Positions 28,990 through 37,464 of a stretch of 64,000 bases of DNA are shown here, piece after piece. The stretch comes from Marinobacter daqiaonensis (GTDB lineage Bacteria > Pseudomonadota > Gammaproteobacteria > Pseudomonadales > Oleiphilaceae). Made by a program: the position numbers and the translations under genes. The notes under the pieces were generated by a model, which saw only the letters and a program-made list of their open reading frames with translations, did not search any database and had not been told where the DNA came from. The DNA is taken from positions 2,701,272-2,765,271 of the forward strand of contig NZ_FOYW01000001.1 in assembly GCF_900115285.1 (NCBI RefSeq). Direction: 5' to 3'. Numbering within the stretch: position 1 is the stretch's first letter; every line of letters begins with the position of its first letter.

Positions 28990-29355
28990 ATGGTGAAGCT
29001 GATTTTTTGTCTGCGTAGAAAACCGGGGATGTCCCCGCAAGACTTCCGGGATTACTGGGCCAACCACCATGCCCCCCTGGTGCAGAAGCACGCCCGGGCC
29101 CTTGGCATACAGCGTTACGTGCAGAGTTACACCCTCCCATCCTCGGGTTTTTCCAGAATCGCTGACGCCCGCGGCGCCCCCGAGGCGTTCGATGGTGTTG
29201 CGGAGCTGTGGTTTACGAGCACCAGTGACATGAAGGAAAGGGGTGCAACGGAAGAAGGCCGGGCGGCGGGCAGGGCGCTGCTTGAGGATGAGGCCCGTTT
29301 CATCGACCTGGCGAGATCACCGCTCTGGATCTCGGAAGAGAAAGAATTCCTATGA
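28990..29355 (+). CDS. EthD-domain protein
   Basis: 121 residues opening with MVKLIFCLRRKPGMSPQDFRDYW, followed by HAPLV and FDGVAELWF, the hallmark layout of small EthD ferredoxin-like (dimeric alpha/beta barrel) proteins. Such proteins accompany ring or ether degradation, but their chemistry is often unknown. The ATG at 28990 follows AAGGAGAG; an upstream start at 28957 has no such site. First of four co-directional genes ending with a TRAP binding protein. Confidence 0.8.
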   Translation: MVKLIFCLRRKPGMSPQDFRDYWANHHAPLVQKHARALGIQRYVQSYTLPSSGFSRIADARGAPEAFDGVAELWFTSTSDMKERGATEEGRAAGRALLEDEARFIDLARSPLWISEEKEFL

Positions 29356-29385
29356 AGGTGACAGTCTTTTCAGGAGCGCTCCGCC

Positions 29386-30732
29386 ATGACCGTGCAGTTC
29401 AGCCAACAACAGCTTGATAGCCTGACACGCCCCTTTGAACAGCGCGCTCTGGAGGCGCTCGCCAAAGGCGACCTGGATGCCGTCAGACACTGGCTGGATC
29501 AGATGGAGCGGGGCCACGCCGGCCTTGATGCCCTGTCCGCCCACGCCCTGGCCCGGAAGATGGGCAAGCTGCGGCAGGATTTCGGTGAGACCGAGGCCCG
29601 CCGGTTGCTGGAGGACATCGGACGTCAACTGATGAAAACCTGGCATGCCCAGTTGCGACAGGGCGATGAAAAACGCGCCTTCGCCGATCTGATCAGCATC
29701 TATCGCTACCAGGGGGATGCCCACCTCGCTCCCCTTCGGGAAACCGATGGCGAGGTCATTCTGGACCTGGAACCCTGTGGCAGCGGAGGCAAACTGGAGC
29801 GCCAGGGACTGGCGGATCGTCATCCGGACTGGTACGGACGCTGGAGTGACGGTGTAAGCACTTTCTGCCAGGGTTGCAAGGCCTGCCAGAACGCCCTCAA
29901 TGAGTCCCTTGGCGAGGACGTCTGGACTACTGAAAAGGGCGAGGGCGGCCACTGCCGGATGCGCTTCCGCAAGCTCAGCAGCAAGGGTGCCCGGCTGTTC
30001 ACGGACCGGGAACTTGAAACCCTATCTGAAACCCGGGTCCAACAGGCGCGAAACAGGCTGGACGCCGGAGATACGGATATCGAACCACTGCTGAAAGGAC
30101 AGCGCAAGGAATGGCAACCCTGGCACGACTTTGGCGTGGTATGGCTGGAGTACTTCTACGCCACGGCTCTCGAAAAGGGCGGCGCCGACTATCTGGATGA
30201 GATGCTGGCGCAGACCTACGAACCGGCGTTTGACGCCGGTTTCCCCCATTACCGCGCCCTGAGCGATCAGGAGTTGCTGGAGGAGGTCGCCAAAACCTGG
30301 AACTATCACTGTGCGGATTTCTCGGTCACGGAGGAAGACGACCGCTTCGTGTTCCACCTTGATCCCTGTGGAAGCGGTGGGCGCCTGTTCCGGGGCGAGA
30401 TGTGGCGGGACATGTTCCACTACGGTGAACCGCTTTCGCCGACCATGGAAGAGCCCCACAACATCAATTTCAATCGCCGCCAGGCGCCCACCTATTGCAC
30501 CCACTGCGCGGCCTCCAACCGAGCCCAGTTGCGGGACGGTCCTGACGGATCCAATCCCCGGTTTTTTGTTATCGACGGGCACGTACAACAGATGCCGGGT
30601 CAGGCCTGCCGCCAGTTCAGCTACAAGAAAAATGCCGACCGGTCCGACATGGACCCTGCGCTTCCCGCTCAGATCGGTATCGACTGGACCAGCAAGCATC
30701 GGGCGATACCCACCAGAAACCTGAAGGACTGA
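29386..30732 (+). CDS. Unrecognised protein with duplicated CGSGG / four-Cys module
   Basis: 448 residues that I cannot assign to a family. An internal duplication is visible. Half 1 has LEPCGSGG at 128-135, CQGC at 161-164 and C190. Half 2 has LDPCGSGG at 325-332, CTHC at 371-374 and C408. Each half thus offers four similarly ordered cysteines, suggesting two metal (Zn or Fe-S) sites. There is no signal peptide or membrane segment. A helical segment (about 1-110) precedes half 1. It sits between an EthD protein and an SDR, so a catabolic role is likely but unproven. Confidence 0.75.
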   Translation: MTVQFSQQQLDSLTRPFEQRALEALAKGDLDAVRHWLDQMERGHAGLDALSAHALARKMGKLRQDFGETEARRLLEDIGRQLMKTWHAQLRQGDEKRAFADLISIYRYQGDAHLAPLRETDGEVILDLEPCGSGGKLERQGLADRHPDWYGRWSDGVSTFCQGCKACQNALNESLGEDVWTTEKGEGGHCRMRFRKLSSKGARLFTDRELETLSETRVQQARNRLDAGDTDIEPLLKGQRKEWQPWHDFGVVWLEYFYATALEKGGADYLDEMLAQTYEPAFDAGFPHYRALSDQELLEEVAKTWNYHCADFSVTEEDDRFVFHLDPCGSGGRLFRGEMWRDMFHYGEPLSPTMEEPHNINFNRRQAPTYCTHCAASNRAQLRDGPDGSNPRFFVIDGHVQQMPGQACRQFSYKKNADRSDMDPALPAQIGIDWTSKHRAIPTRNLKD

Positions 30733-30734
30733 CC

Positions 30735-31517
30735 ATGATGAGACTGGACGGGAAAACCGCCCTGATTACCGGCGCCTCAAGGGGGCTCGGGCGCGCTGCT
30801 GCCAACTACCTGGCAGAGCTGGGGGCCGATATCGCCATCCTTGATGTTGACGAACAGGCTGCCGCCACCGTGGAAGAAGTACGGGCACTTGGCCGCAAGG
30901 CCGCCTACAGGCACGCCGATGTGGCTGATAACCAGGCCGTACGGGACGCGGTTGCCTCGGTAGAGGAGGAACTGGCGCCTATCGACATCCTGGTGAACAA
31001 CGCCGGTATCGTGAAAAACATCGCGCCCATCAGCCGTATGTCGCCGGACGCCTGGCAGAAAGAGCTGGGTGTCAATCTCAGCGGGCCCTTCAACCTGATC
31101 CAGGCCATTGCCCCGGGCATGGCCGAGCGCGGCTGGGGTCGCATTGTCAACATCTCCTCGGCGGCAGCCCGCGGAGGTCTGTACAACCAGGCAGGGTATG
31201 CTGCCACCAAGGCCGGGGTTTTGGGGCTCACCCAGAACGTTACCCTGGAATTCGCGGGCAGCGGCATCACCTGCAACGCCATCCTGCCAGGTGTCATCGG
31301 CACCGAGAATGTCATGGCCATGCCACAGGAAATCTTCGACCAGGCGGTACGGCTGGTCCCCACCGGCCGTGTTGGTGATCCCCGGGAGGTGGCCCATCTG
31401 ATCGCCTTTCTGTGCTCGGACCTGGCTGGCTATATCAACGGTGTCGACATCCTGATCGATGGCGGCGCTGCATTGAACACCGTGGTTCTGGGAAGCCGTA
31501 AAGCCCTGAAATCATGA
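30735..31517 (+). CDS. SDR-family oxidoreductase (FabG-like)
   Basis: 260 residues with TGASRGLG, VNNAGI, NISSAAA and YAATK, a complete classical SDR active site. Asp in ILDVDE after strand 2 suggests NAD preference. The C-terminus has a short extension (TVVLGSRKALKS). It starts two bases after the duplicated-cysteine protein and 51 bases before a TRAP binding protein, forming one unit. It probably oxidises a hydroxyacyl-CoA or a secondary alcohol. Confidence 0.88.
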   Translation: MMRLDGKTALITGASRGLGRAAANYLAELGADIAILDVDEQAAATVEEVRALGRKAAYRHADVADNQAVRDAVASVEEELAPIDILVNNAGIVKNIAPISRMSPDAWQKELGVNLSGPFNLIQAIAPGMAERGWGRIVNISSAAARGGLYNQAGYAATKAGVLGLTQNVTLEFAGSGITCNAILPGVIGTENVMAMPQEIFDQAVRLVPTGRVGDPREVAHLIAFLCSDLAGYINGVDILIDGGAALNTVVLGSRKALKS

Positions 31518-31568
31518 CATCAGGGAACCGCGGCCTGCGGTAAAACAACGATAACAAGGAGGCACATC

Positions 31569-32729
31569 ATGCCTGCATCCCCCCGATTCCGAAAAGCACT
31601 GTTGCCGGTTGCACTGGCAGCCGGTCTGGCCGTTACCATGAGCGCTCAGGCGGAGGAACTCAGTTATGCGCTGGGCTTCCCGCCCAACTCCGCGGCCGAT
31701 GACGCTGCCAAAACGTTTGCCGAGAAGCTGGAGCAGGAAACCGGTGGTGAGGTCACCGTCAAGCTCTATGCCATGTCACTGCTGAACCTGGCGGAAATGT
31801 CCGATGGCGTCCGGGACGGCATCGCCGATATCGGCAATGTGCTGACGCCCTACTTCCCCCGCCAGTATCCACACGCCAACATGGCCGCCGAACTGACCAT
31901 GCTGCTGGCGCTGGATTCGAGAGCCAAAGGGCGTCAGGGCATGGCCTACGCCGGCGCCATGGGCGAGTTTCTGCTGCTGAACTGTGGTGACTGCACCGAG
32001 GATTTCATCGAACAGAGTCAGATCTATCTGCCCATGGGGGCAACGCCGGAATATCAGCTTCTGTGCACCAGTCCGATCAAGACCGCCGAGGACCTCAAGG
32101 GGAAACGGCTCCGGGTTGCCGGCGCGCAATGGTCCCGCTGGGCAGCACACTTCGGCGCGTCCGGCGTTTCCCTGTCCGGTAACGAGGTCTATGAGGCGCT
32201 GGAACAGGGTGTGGTGGACTGCACCATACAATCCAATCCGGAACTGGGGAATTTCGGGCTCAAGGACGTGGTTACGGACATAACCGTGGGTGTTCCCGGT
32301 GGTGTCTTCTCCGGGGGCTCACTGAGCGTCGGCCTGGCCCCCTGGCGGGATCTTTCCACCGAACACCGGGAAGATCTGCTCAAGGCCGCCAGTCACCTGA
32401 TGGCGGACATGACCTGGCGCTACCAGGTCTATGGTGACCGGGACTTCGAGGAAGCCAGGGAGAGTGGCGTGAATATCCACGAACCGTCCGAAGAACTGGT
32501 GCAGGCATCCAGGTCCTTCGTGGAACAGGACATCAAGGAGATCGCCAGGAACTACACCGAGCAGTATGGCATGACCAATGCCGACGACAAGATCGAAACC
32601 CTCCGACCCATTGTCGAAAAATGGGTCCGGCTGATGGATACCGCAGACCTGTCTGACTCGGAAGACCTGGCCAATCTTTACTGGGAGGAGATTCTGTCGA
32701 AGGTCGACGTGGAGTCGTATGGCCTGTAG
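31569..32729 (+). CDS. Orphan TRAP substrate-binding protein, four-cysteine subfamily (4)
   Basis: 386 residues with a signal peptide ending near AQAEE. It has SLLNLAEMSDGVRDGIAD, KRLRVAGAQWSRW and WEEILSKVDV, with cysteines in NCGDC, LLCTSP and VVDCTI, matching its three paralogues. It closes the EthD-duplicated-Cys-SDR unit. Again no DctQM genes are adjacent, so it either uses permeases encoded elsewhere (possibly those at 173-2044) or has another periplasmic role. Confidence 0.9.
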   Translation: MPASPRFRKALLPVALAAGLAVTMSAQAEELSYALGFPPNSAADDAAKTFAEKLEQETGGEVTVKLYAMSLLNLAEMSDGVRDGIADIGNVLTPYFPRQYPHANMAAELTMLLALDSRAKGRQGMAYAGAMGEFLLLNCGDCTEDFIEQSQIYLPMGATPEYQLLCTSPIKTAEDLKGKRLRVAGAQWSRWAAHFGASGVSLSGNEVYEALEQGVVDCTIQSNPELGNFGLKDVVTDITVGVPGGVFSGGSLSVGLAPWRDLSTEHREDLLKAASHLMADMTWRYQVYGDRDFEEARESGVNIHEPSEELVQASRSFVEQDIKEIARNYTEQYGMTNADDKIETLRPIVEKWVRLMDTADLSDSEDLANLYWEEILSKVDVESYGL

Positions 32730-32739
32730 ATGAGTAACG

Positions 32740-32768
32740 GCGGGCCCGTGCAAAGCGCACTGGCCCGC
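32740..32768. terminator. Terminator-like hairpin between convergent genes
   Basis: Stem GCGGGCCCGTGC against GCACTGGCCCGC (one mismatch) with a 5-base loop, between the TRAP binding protein (ends 32729) and the SDR (ends 32794). Confidence 0.6.
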
Positions 32769-32793
32769 ACGGCCTCATTGTGATCTCCCTGCC

Positions 32794-33561
32794 TCAATCA
32801 GCCCTGGCGTGCAGCCGCTGCATGCCCCGCAGCCAACGGTCAATATCCTCGGACTTGGCGCGGTAGTAGGTCAGCACTTCCTGGTGTGGCAGAATCAGGA
32901 ACCGTTCCTCCCGCAATCCCTCCACCACCACCCGGGCCACCTCGTCCGGCGTCAGTTCGTGACCGCCTGACATCAGTTCCCGCCTCACATCGGAAACGCT
33001 GTTCAGCATCGGTGTGTCAACGGCGCCCGGGCACAGACAGCTCACCCCGATGCCGCGGGCACCATAGGTAATGGAGAGCCATTCAGAGAAACTGACCGCG
33101 GCATGCTTGGTAACGGCATAGGATGCGTCGAACTGCGACAGCAGTCCCGCCGCCGAAGCCGTTTGCAGCAGATAGCCGTGGCCCCGTGCCAGCATGCGGG
33201 GGACAAGGGCGCGTGCGGCATAGACATGGGCCATGACATTGATATCCCAGGTGCGTCGCCACTGCTCATCCGGCAGCTCGATGCCACCGGCAACAGCGAT
33301 TCCCGCGTTGGAACAGAACAGGTCTACCGGCCCATAGTGGTCAGTGGTCTCGTCGACCAGTCCCACGATATCCGCCTCGACACCGACGTCCACCTGCAAG
33401 GCCAGGCCCGCGATTTCCGCAGCCACCCGTCGTGCCGCCTCGATATCCAGGTCGGCAACCACCACACCCCTGGCGCCTTCGGCGGCGAAACGCAGGGCCA
33501 TGCTTCGCCCTATGCCACTGCCACCGCCGGTGACAACGACAACCTTATCCCTTACCTCCAC
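32794..33561 (-). CDS. SDR-family oxidoreductase
   Basis: 255 residues with TGGGSGIG, SNAGI, TASAAG and YAVTK. Asp at the end of strand 2 (VADLD) suggests NAD. Last gene of the minus-strand unit beta, alpha, crotonase, quinone oxidoreductase, SDR. In Pseudomonas aeruginosa the atu cluster includes SDRs AtuB and AtuG, so this may be the counterpart (inference from context). Confidence 0.87.
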   Translation of the reverse strand: MEVRDKVVVVTGGGSGIGRSMALRFAAEGARGVVVADLDIEAARRVAAEIAGLALQVDVGVEADIVGLVDETTDHYGPVDLFCSNAGIAVAGGIELPDEQWRRTWDINVMAHVYAARALVPRMLARGHGYLLQTASAAGLLSQFDASYAVTKHAAVSFSEWLSITYGARGIGVSCLCPGAVDTPMLNSVSDVRRELMSGGHELTPDEVARVVVEGLREERFLILPHQEVLTYYRAKSEDIDRWLRGMQRLHARAD

Positions 33562-33564
33562 GGT

Positions 33565-34560
33565 TCATCCCCCGTCCCGGCCAAGCCCGGTATAGACAAT
33601 CAGCTTGCCGGTGGCCCGCCGCTCCTTCAGATCGATCAGCGCCCGGGCCGTCTCTTCCAGGGGATAGCGGGCCGTGATCCGGGGCTTGATGCGGCCCTCG
33701 GCGAGCCAGTCGGTCAACTCGCCCATCAGCTCACGGAAACGCGCCGGTTCCTTCTCCTGAAAGGCGCCGTAGAACACACCGACAATGGCGCATCCTTTCA
33801 GCAAGGGAAGGTTCAGGGGCAGCCTGGGGATCTCACCCGCGGTAAAGCCGATCACCAGGTAGCGGCCGTTCCAGGCCATGCCCCTCAGGGCGGGTTCGCT
33901 GTACTCACCGCCGACCGGATCGTAGACCACATCGACGCCCCGGCCATCGGTCAGTTCCCTGATGCGTTCCCTAAGGCTGTCCTGGCTGTAGTTGATGGTC
34001 TCATCCGCACCGTGCTGCCGGCAGACCTCGAGTTTTTCATCGGTGGACGCGGCGGCAATTACATGGGCGCCCATTACCTTGCCCAGCTCGATCGCGGCCA
34101 GCCCGGTGCCGCCCGCGGCGCCCAGTGCCAGCAGGGTTTCACCGGGCTGCAGGCGAGCCCTGTCCTCGAGCGCATAGTGGGTGGTGCCGTAGGTGATAAC
34201 CAGGGCGGCGCCGGCATCCATGCTTACAGGGTCCGGCAGTCGCACCACCTTGCGTGCGCTGACCGGCGTTTCTTCGGCGAAGCCACCCCAGCCGGGTATG
34301 CCGATGACCCGGTCTCCGGGAGCGAACCCCTCGACGCCTTTTCCCACCGACTTGATGGTTCCGGCCACCTCTCCCCCGGGAACAAAGGGAAAAGCCCTCT
34401 TGAACTGGTACTTGCCCTCAATGATCAGCGTATCGGGAAAGTTTGCGGCACAGGAATGGACCGAGATGATTACCTCCCCCTCGGCCGGTTCCAGGGAGGG
34501 TATGTCTTCTACCGCCAGCGATTCTGGTGGGCCATACTGCCTGCATAGAACAGCCTTCAT
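33565..34560 (-). CDS. NADPH:quinone oxidoreductase family protein (MDR, zeta-crystallin type)
   Basis: 331 residues. It has a GroES-like N-terminal half with NFPDTLIIEGKYQFK and a Rossmann half with GAAGGTGLAAIELGK, the typical non-zinc MDR quinone/enoyl reductase pattern. The ATG at 34560 is preferred over 34596 because it gives the standard MKAVLCRQYG opening behind AGAGGAAG. It could reduce an enoyl-CoA or quinone; the context is the carboxylase/crotonase unit. Confidence 0.88.
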   Translation of the reverse strand: MKAVLCRQYGPPESLAVEDIPSLEPAEGEVIISVHSCAANFPDTLIIEGKYQFKRAFPFVPGGEVAGTIKSVGKGVEGFAPGDRVIGIPGWGGFAEETPVSARKVVRLPDPVSMDAGAALVITYGTTHYALEDRARLQPGETLLALGAAGGTGLAAIELGKVMGAHVIAAASTDEKLEVCRQHGADETINYSQDSLRERIRELTDGRGVDVVYDPVGGEYSEPALRGMAWNGRYLVIGFTAGEIPRLPLNLPLLKGCAIVGVFYGAFQEKEPARFRELMGELTDWLAEGRIKPRITARYPLEETARALIDLKERRATGKLIVYTGLGRDGG

Positions 34561-34580
34561 ATCGGGCACTTCCTCTGTCG

Positions 34581-35375
34581 TCAGCGTCCCGGCCATTCCG
34601 GTGCGCGTTTTTCATTGAACGCCGCCATACCCTCTTTGGCGTCCTCCGTCAGAGCCATGGTGGCCAGCTGGGTTTCGGTATAGGCAATGGCCTGCTCGAA
34701 GCTCATGTCCTCGATGGCCTTCATGGCGTACTTGCCACGGCGGATGGCGGTGGGAGACCGGTCCGTCAGTCGACTGATCAGCCAGTCCACCTTGGCGTCC
34801 AGTTCCTGAGGCGCCACGACGTGGTTCAGCAGGCCATGCTGCAGGGCCTCGGCGGCAGTAAAGGGCTCACCGGTGAGGGTCCATTCCCGCAGGACACGGC
34901 GGGGCACCAGGCGTTGCATCAGGCTGAGCACCTGCATGGGGAAGAGCCCAACCTTGACTTCTGGTAGCCCGAATTTCACCTCGTTGTGGGCCACCGCCAT
35001 GTCACCCATACAGAGCAGGCCCATGCCGCCGGCCATGCAGATTCCGTTCACCCGCACAATACAGGGGGTGGTGGTGTTGACCGCGAGCCGGAACAGGTCG
35101 GCGTACTCCGCATTGGGCTTTGAATAGTCGAAAGCGAATCCCTGGCCCGGCTGCAGATCACCGCCGGCACAGAAGGCCTTTTCGCCGGCAGCGGTGAGCA
35201 CGATTACCCGGATCTCCGGGTCGGACTCCGCCTTCAGGTAACCTTCACGGATACGGGCGATGACGTCATTGTTAATGGCATTGCGCTTTTCCGGTCGGTT
35301 GATGGTAATCCACAGGGCCGGCCCCCGCTGCTCCAGTAGGACGGTCTGATTTTCGGTACCGGATGGTGCTGACAT
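34581..35375 (-). CDS. Enoyl-CoA hydratase (possible AtuE-like)
   Basis: 264 residues. Oxyanion-hole motifs KAFCAGGDL and VNGICMAGGMGLLCMGDM are intact; the second region GLPEVKVGLFPMQVL resembles hydratases of branched glutaconyl-CoA esters (AtuE/LiuC). The ATG at 35375 has AGGAGC upstream. It lies directly after the biotin-carboxylase subunit gene, as expected for hydration of a carboxylated enoyl-CoA. Substrate assignment is contextual. Confidence 0.85.
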   Translation of the reverse strand: MSAPSGTENQTVLLEQRGPALWITINRPEKRNAINNDVIARIREGYLKAESDPEIRVIVLTAAGEKAFCAGGDLQPGQGFAFDYSKPNAEYADLFRLAVNTTTPCIVRVNGICMAGGMGLLCMGDMAVAHNEVKFGLPEVKVGLFPMQVLSLMQRLVPRRVLREWTLTGEPFTAAEALQHGLLNHVVAPQELDAKVDWLISRLTDRSPTAIRRGKYAMKAIEDMSFEQAIAYTETQLATMALTEDAKEGMAAFNEKRAPEWPGR

Positions 35376-35388
35376 GATCTGCTCCTGT

Positions 35389-37395
35389 TTATCCTTCGTT
35401 TTTCGCGGGGGCCTCATTCTCAGGTGTTATTTCTGCCACCACCCTGCCGGCAGTTACCTGCTCCCCTTCGCTGACCGTGAGTGAGGTGAGGGTGCCGGCA
35501 ACCGTCGCCGTATGGACATGCTCCATCTTCATGGCCTCCAGCACAATAATCGGCTGGCCCGCCTCCACGGCATCGCCCTCGCTGGCATGCAGGGCGACGA
35601 CACGCCCGTTCATGGACGCACGGATGATCCCGTCACCGGCTTCATCGCCTGCGGTGGCCGCCTCGTGGGTATGATCGTCCACCCGGTAGGACTGACCCCG
35701 GTAACGCAGATAGAGCCGGCTGCCTTCGCGAACCAGGTCCGCAGTCTCTGAAAGGCCCTGGCAACCGAACCGAACCTGGCTGCCGTTGACGGCATCCAGC
35801 GTCAGTTCGGTGCTGTCGTCATTCAACTGCACCTGGAAACAACCGTTACCCTGATTGCTTACCCGGGCGTCCGCTGCCTCGCCATCCACACTGAAGCGGA
35901 AGATGATAGGCAAACGGTGAGTGATGGTGCTGATGGAACCACCGTAAACGCCCCAGGCATCGGTGGTGTACAGCAATACGGCCGCCAGCAGCCGGGCACG
36001 GGCATCGATGCCTTTGTCCCGCGCCAGCAGTTCGTCCTGATGGTTCGCCACAAAAGCCGTGGTGGCTTCCCCGCGGATGAAGGTGGGATGCTCCAGGCAG
36101 GCACGCAGGAAGGCCTGGTTGGTTTCCACTCCCAGGGCGGTGGCATCCTGCAGGCCACTCACCAGACGTCGCCGTGCTTCTTCCCGGTCTGCGCCGGTGC
36201 TGATCAGCTTGGCAATCATGGAGTCGTAGAAGGGTGGTATCTCGGAGCCCGTCTCCACCGCATCCTCCACTCGCAGGGTGGATGGCATATGCCACAGGGC
36301 CATCGTGCCGCTCTGGGGCATGAAACCTTCGCTGGGGCTTTCCGCGCAGAGACGCACTTCAATGGAATGGCCTTTCAGAACGATGTCGTCCTGGTCCAGG
36401 GGCAGCGGCTGGCCGGCTGCAACCCGGAGTTGCAGCTCCACCAGGTCCAGGCCGGTAATGGACTCGGTCACCGGGTGCTCTACCTGGAGGCGGGTGTTCA
36501 TTTCCATGAAATAGAAGTTACCGTCCTGGTCCAGCAGGAATTCCAGGGTACCGGCCCCTTCATAGTTGATGGCCTTGACGGCGGCCACGGCGGTTTCACC
36601 CATCCGGGCGCGCAGTTCCGGAGACACCGCCGGAGAGGGCGCCTCCTCCACCACCTTCTGGTGGCGACGCTGAATGGAACAGTCACGCTCGCCGATATAG
36701 ACCGCGTTGCCGTAGCGATCCGCCATCACCTGGATCTCGATATGACGGGGGTTGATGATGGCCCGCTCCAGGATCACCTCCGGGTCGCCAAAGGCGCTTT
36801 CCGCCTCCGACCGGGCACTGCCCAGGGCGGCGGGAAAGTCTTCCGCGGTCTCCACCAGCCGCATGCCCCGGCCACCGCCACCGGCGGTGGCCTTGATCAT
36901 CACCGGAAAGCCGACCTCGTCCGCTTCGCGGATCAGCCGGTCCTCACTCTGATCCTCGCCCTGGTAACCGGGCACGCAGGGCACCCCGGCGTCCATCATC
37001 AGCCGCTTGGCGCCTGCCTTGTGACCCATGGCCACGATGGATTCGGCCGACGGGCCGATGAACACGAGACCGGCTTCCCTGCAGGCCCGGGGCAGTTCCG
37101 GGTTCTCCGCCAGGAAACCATAACCCGGGTGGATGGCATCGGCTCCGCTGAGCCGGGCCGCCTCGATGATCCGGTCGATGCGGAGATAGGAATCGGCTGG
37201 CAGGTCGCCGCCAATGGCCACGGCCTGGTCGGCGGCCCGGACGTGGCGGGCATTGCGGTCGGCGGTGGAATATACCGCCACGGTACGGTAGCCCAGGTCA
37301 CGGGCGGAGCGGATGACGCGGAGCGCAATCTCGCCCCGGTTGGCCACCAGCACCTTGCTGAAGGGAGTCGGTTGATTCGCTGTTGTCGTGGTCAT
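35389..37395 (-). CDS. Acyl-CoA carboxylase alpha subunit (biotin carboxylase + BCCP)
   Basis: 668 residues. The N-terminal biotin carboxylase domain has KVLVANRGEIALRVIR, ATP-grasp GGGGRGMR and MNTRLQVEHPVTE. A BT-type linker follows, and the C-terminal biotinyl domain carries the EAMKMEH attachment lysine. Length and layout match LiuD/AtuF (MCC/GCC alpha). With the beta subunit encoded upstream it forms an alpha6-beta6-type carboxylase that carboxylates the gamma-methyl of a 3-methyl-enoyl-CoA. Confidence 0.93.
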   Translation of the reverse strand: MTTTTANQPTPFSKVLVANRGEIALRVIRSARDLGYRTVAVYSTADRNARHVRAADQAVAIGGDLPADSYLRIDRIIEAARLSGADAIHPGYGFLAENPELPRACREAGLVFIGPSAESIVAMGHKAGAKRLMMDAGVPCVPGYQGEDQSEDRLIREADEVGFPVMIKATAGGGGRGMRLVETAEDFPAALGSARSEAESAFGDPEVILERAIINPRHIEIQVMADRYGNAVYIGERDCSIQRRHQKVVEEAPSPAVSPELRARMGETAVAAVKAINYEGAGTLEFLLDQDGNFYFMEMNTRLQVEHPVTESITGLDLVELQLRVAAGQPLPLDQDDIVLKGHSIEVRLCAESPSEGFMPQSGTMALWHMPSTLRVEDAVETGSEIPPFYDSMIAKLISTGADREEARRRLVSGLQDATALGVETNQAFLRACLEHPTFIRGEATTAFVANHQDELLARDKGIDARARLLAAVLLYTTDAWGVYGGSISTITHRLPIIFRFSVDGEAADARVSNQGNGCFQVQLNDDSTELTLDAVNGSQVRFGCQGLSETADLVREGSRLYLRYRGQSYRVDDHTHEAATAGDEAGDGIIRASMNGRVVALHASEGDAVEAGQPIIVLEAMKMEHVHTATVAGTLTSLTVSEGEQVTAGRVVAEITPENEAPAKNEG

Positions 37396-37464
37396 GATGG
37401 TCAGACACCGTTCTCATTCTTGGGACAGCCGGCCATGCCGGCCAGGCTCCGGGAATCCGCTGGA

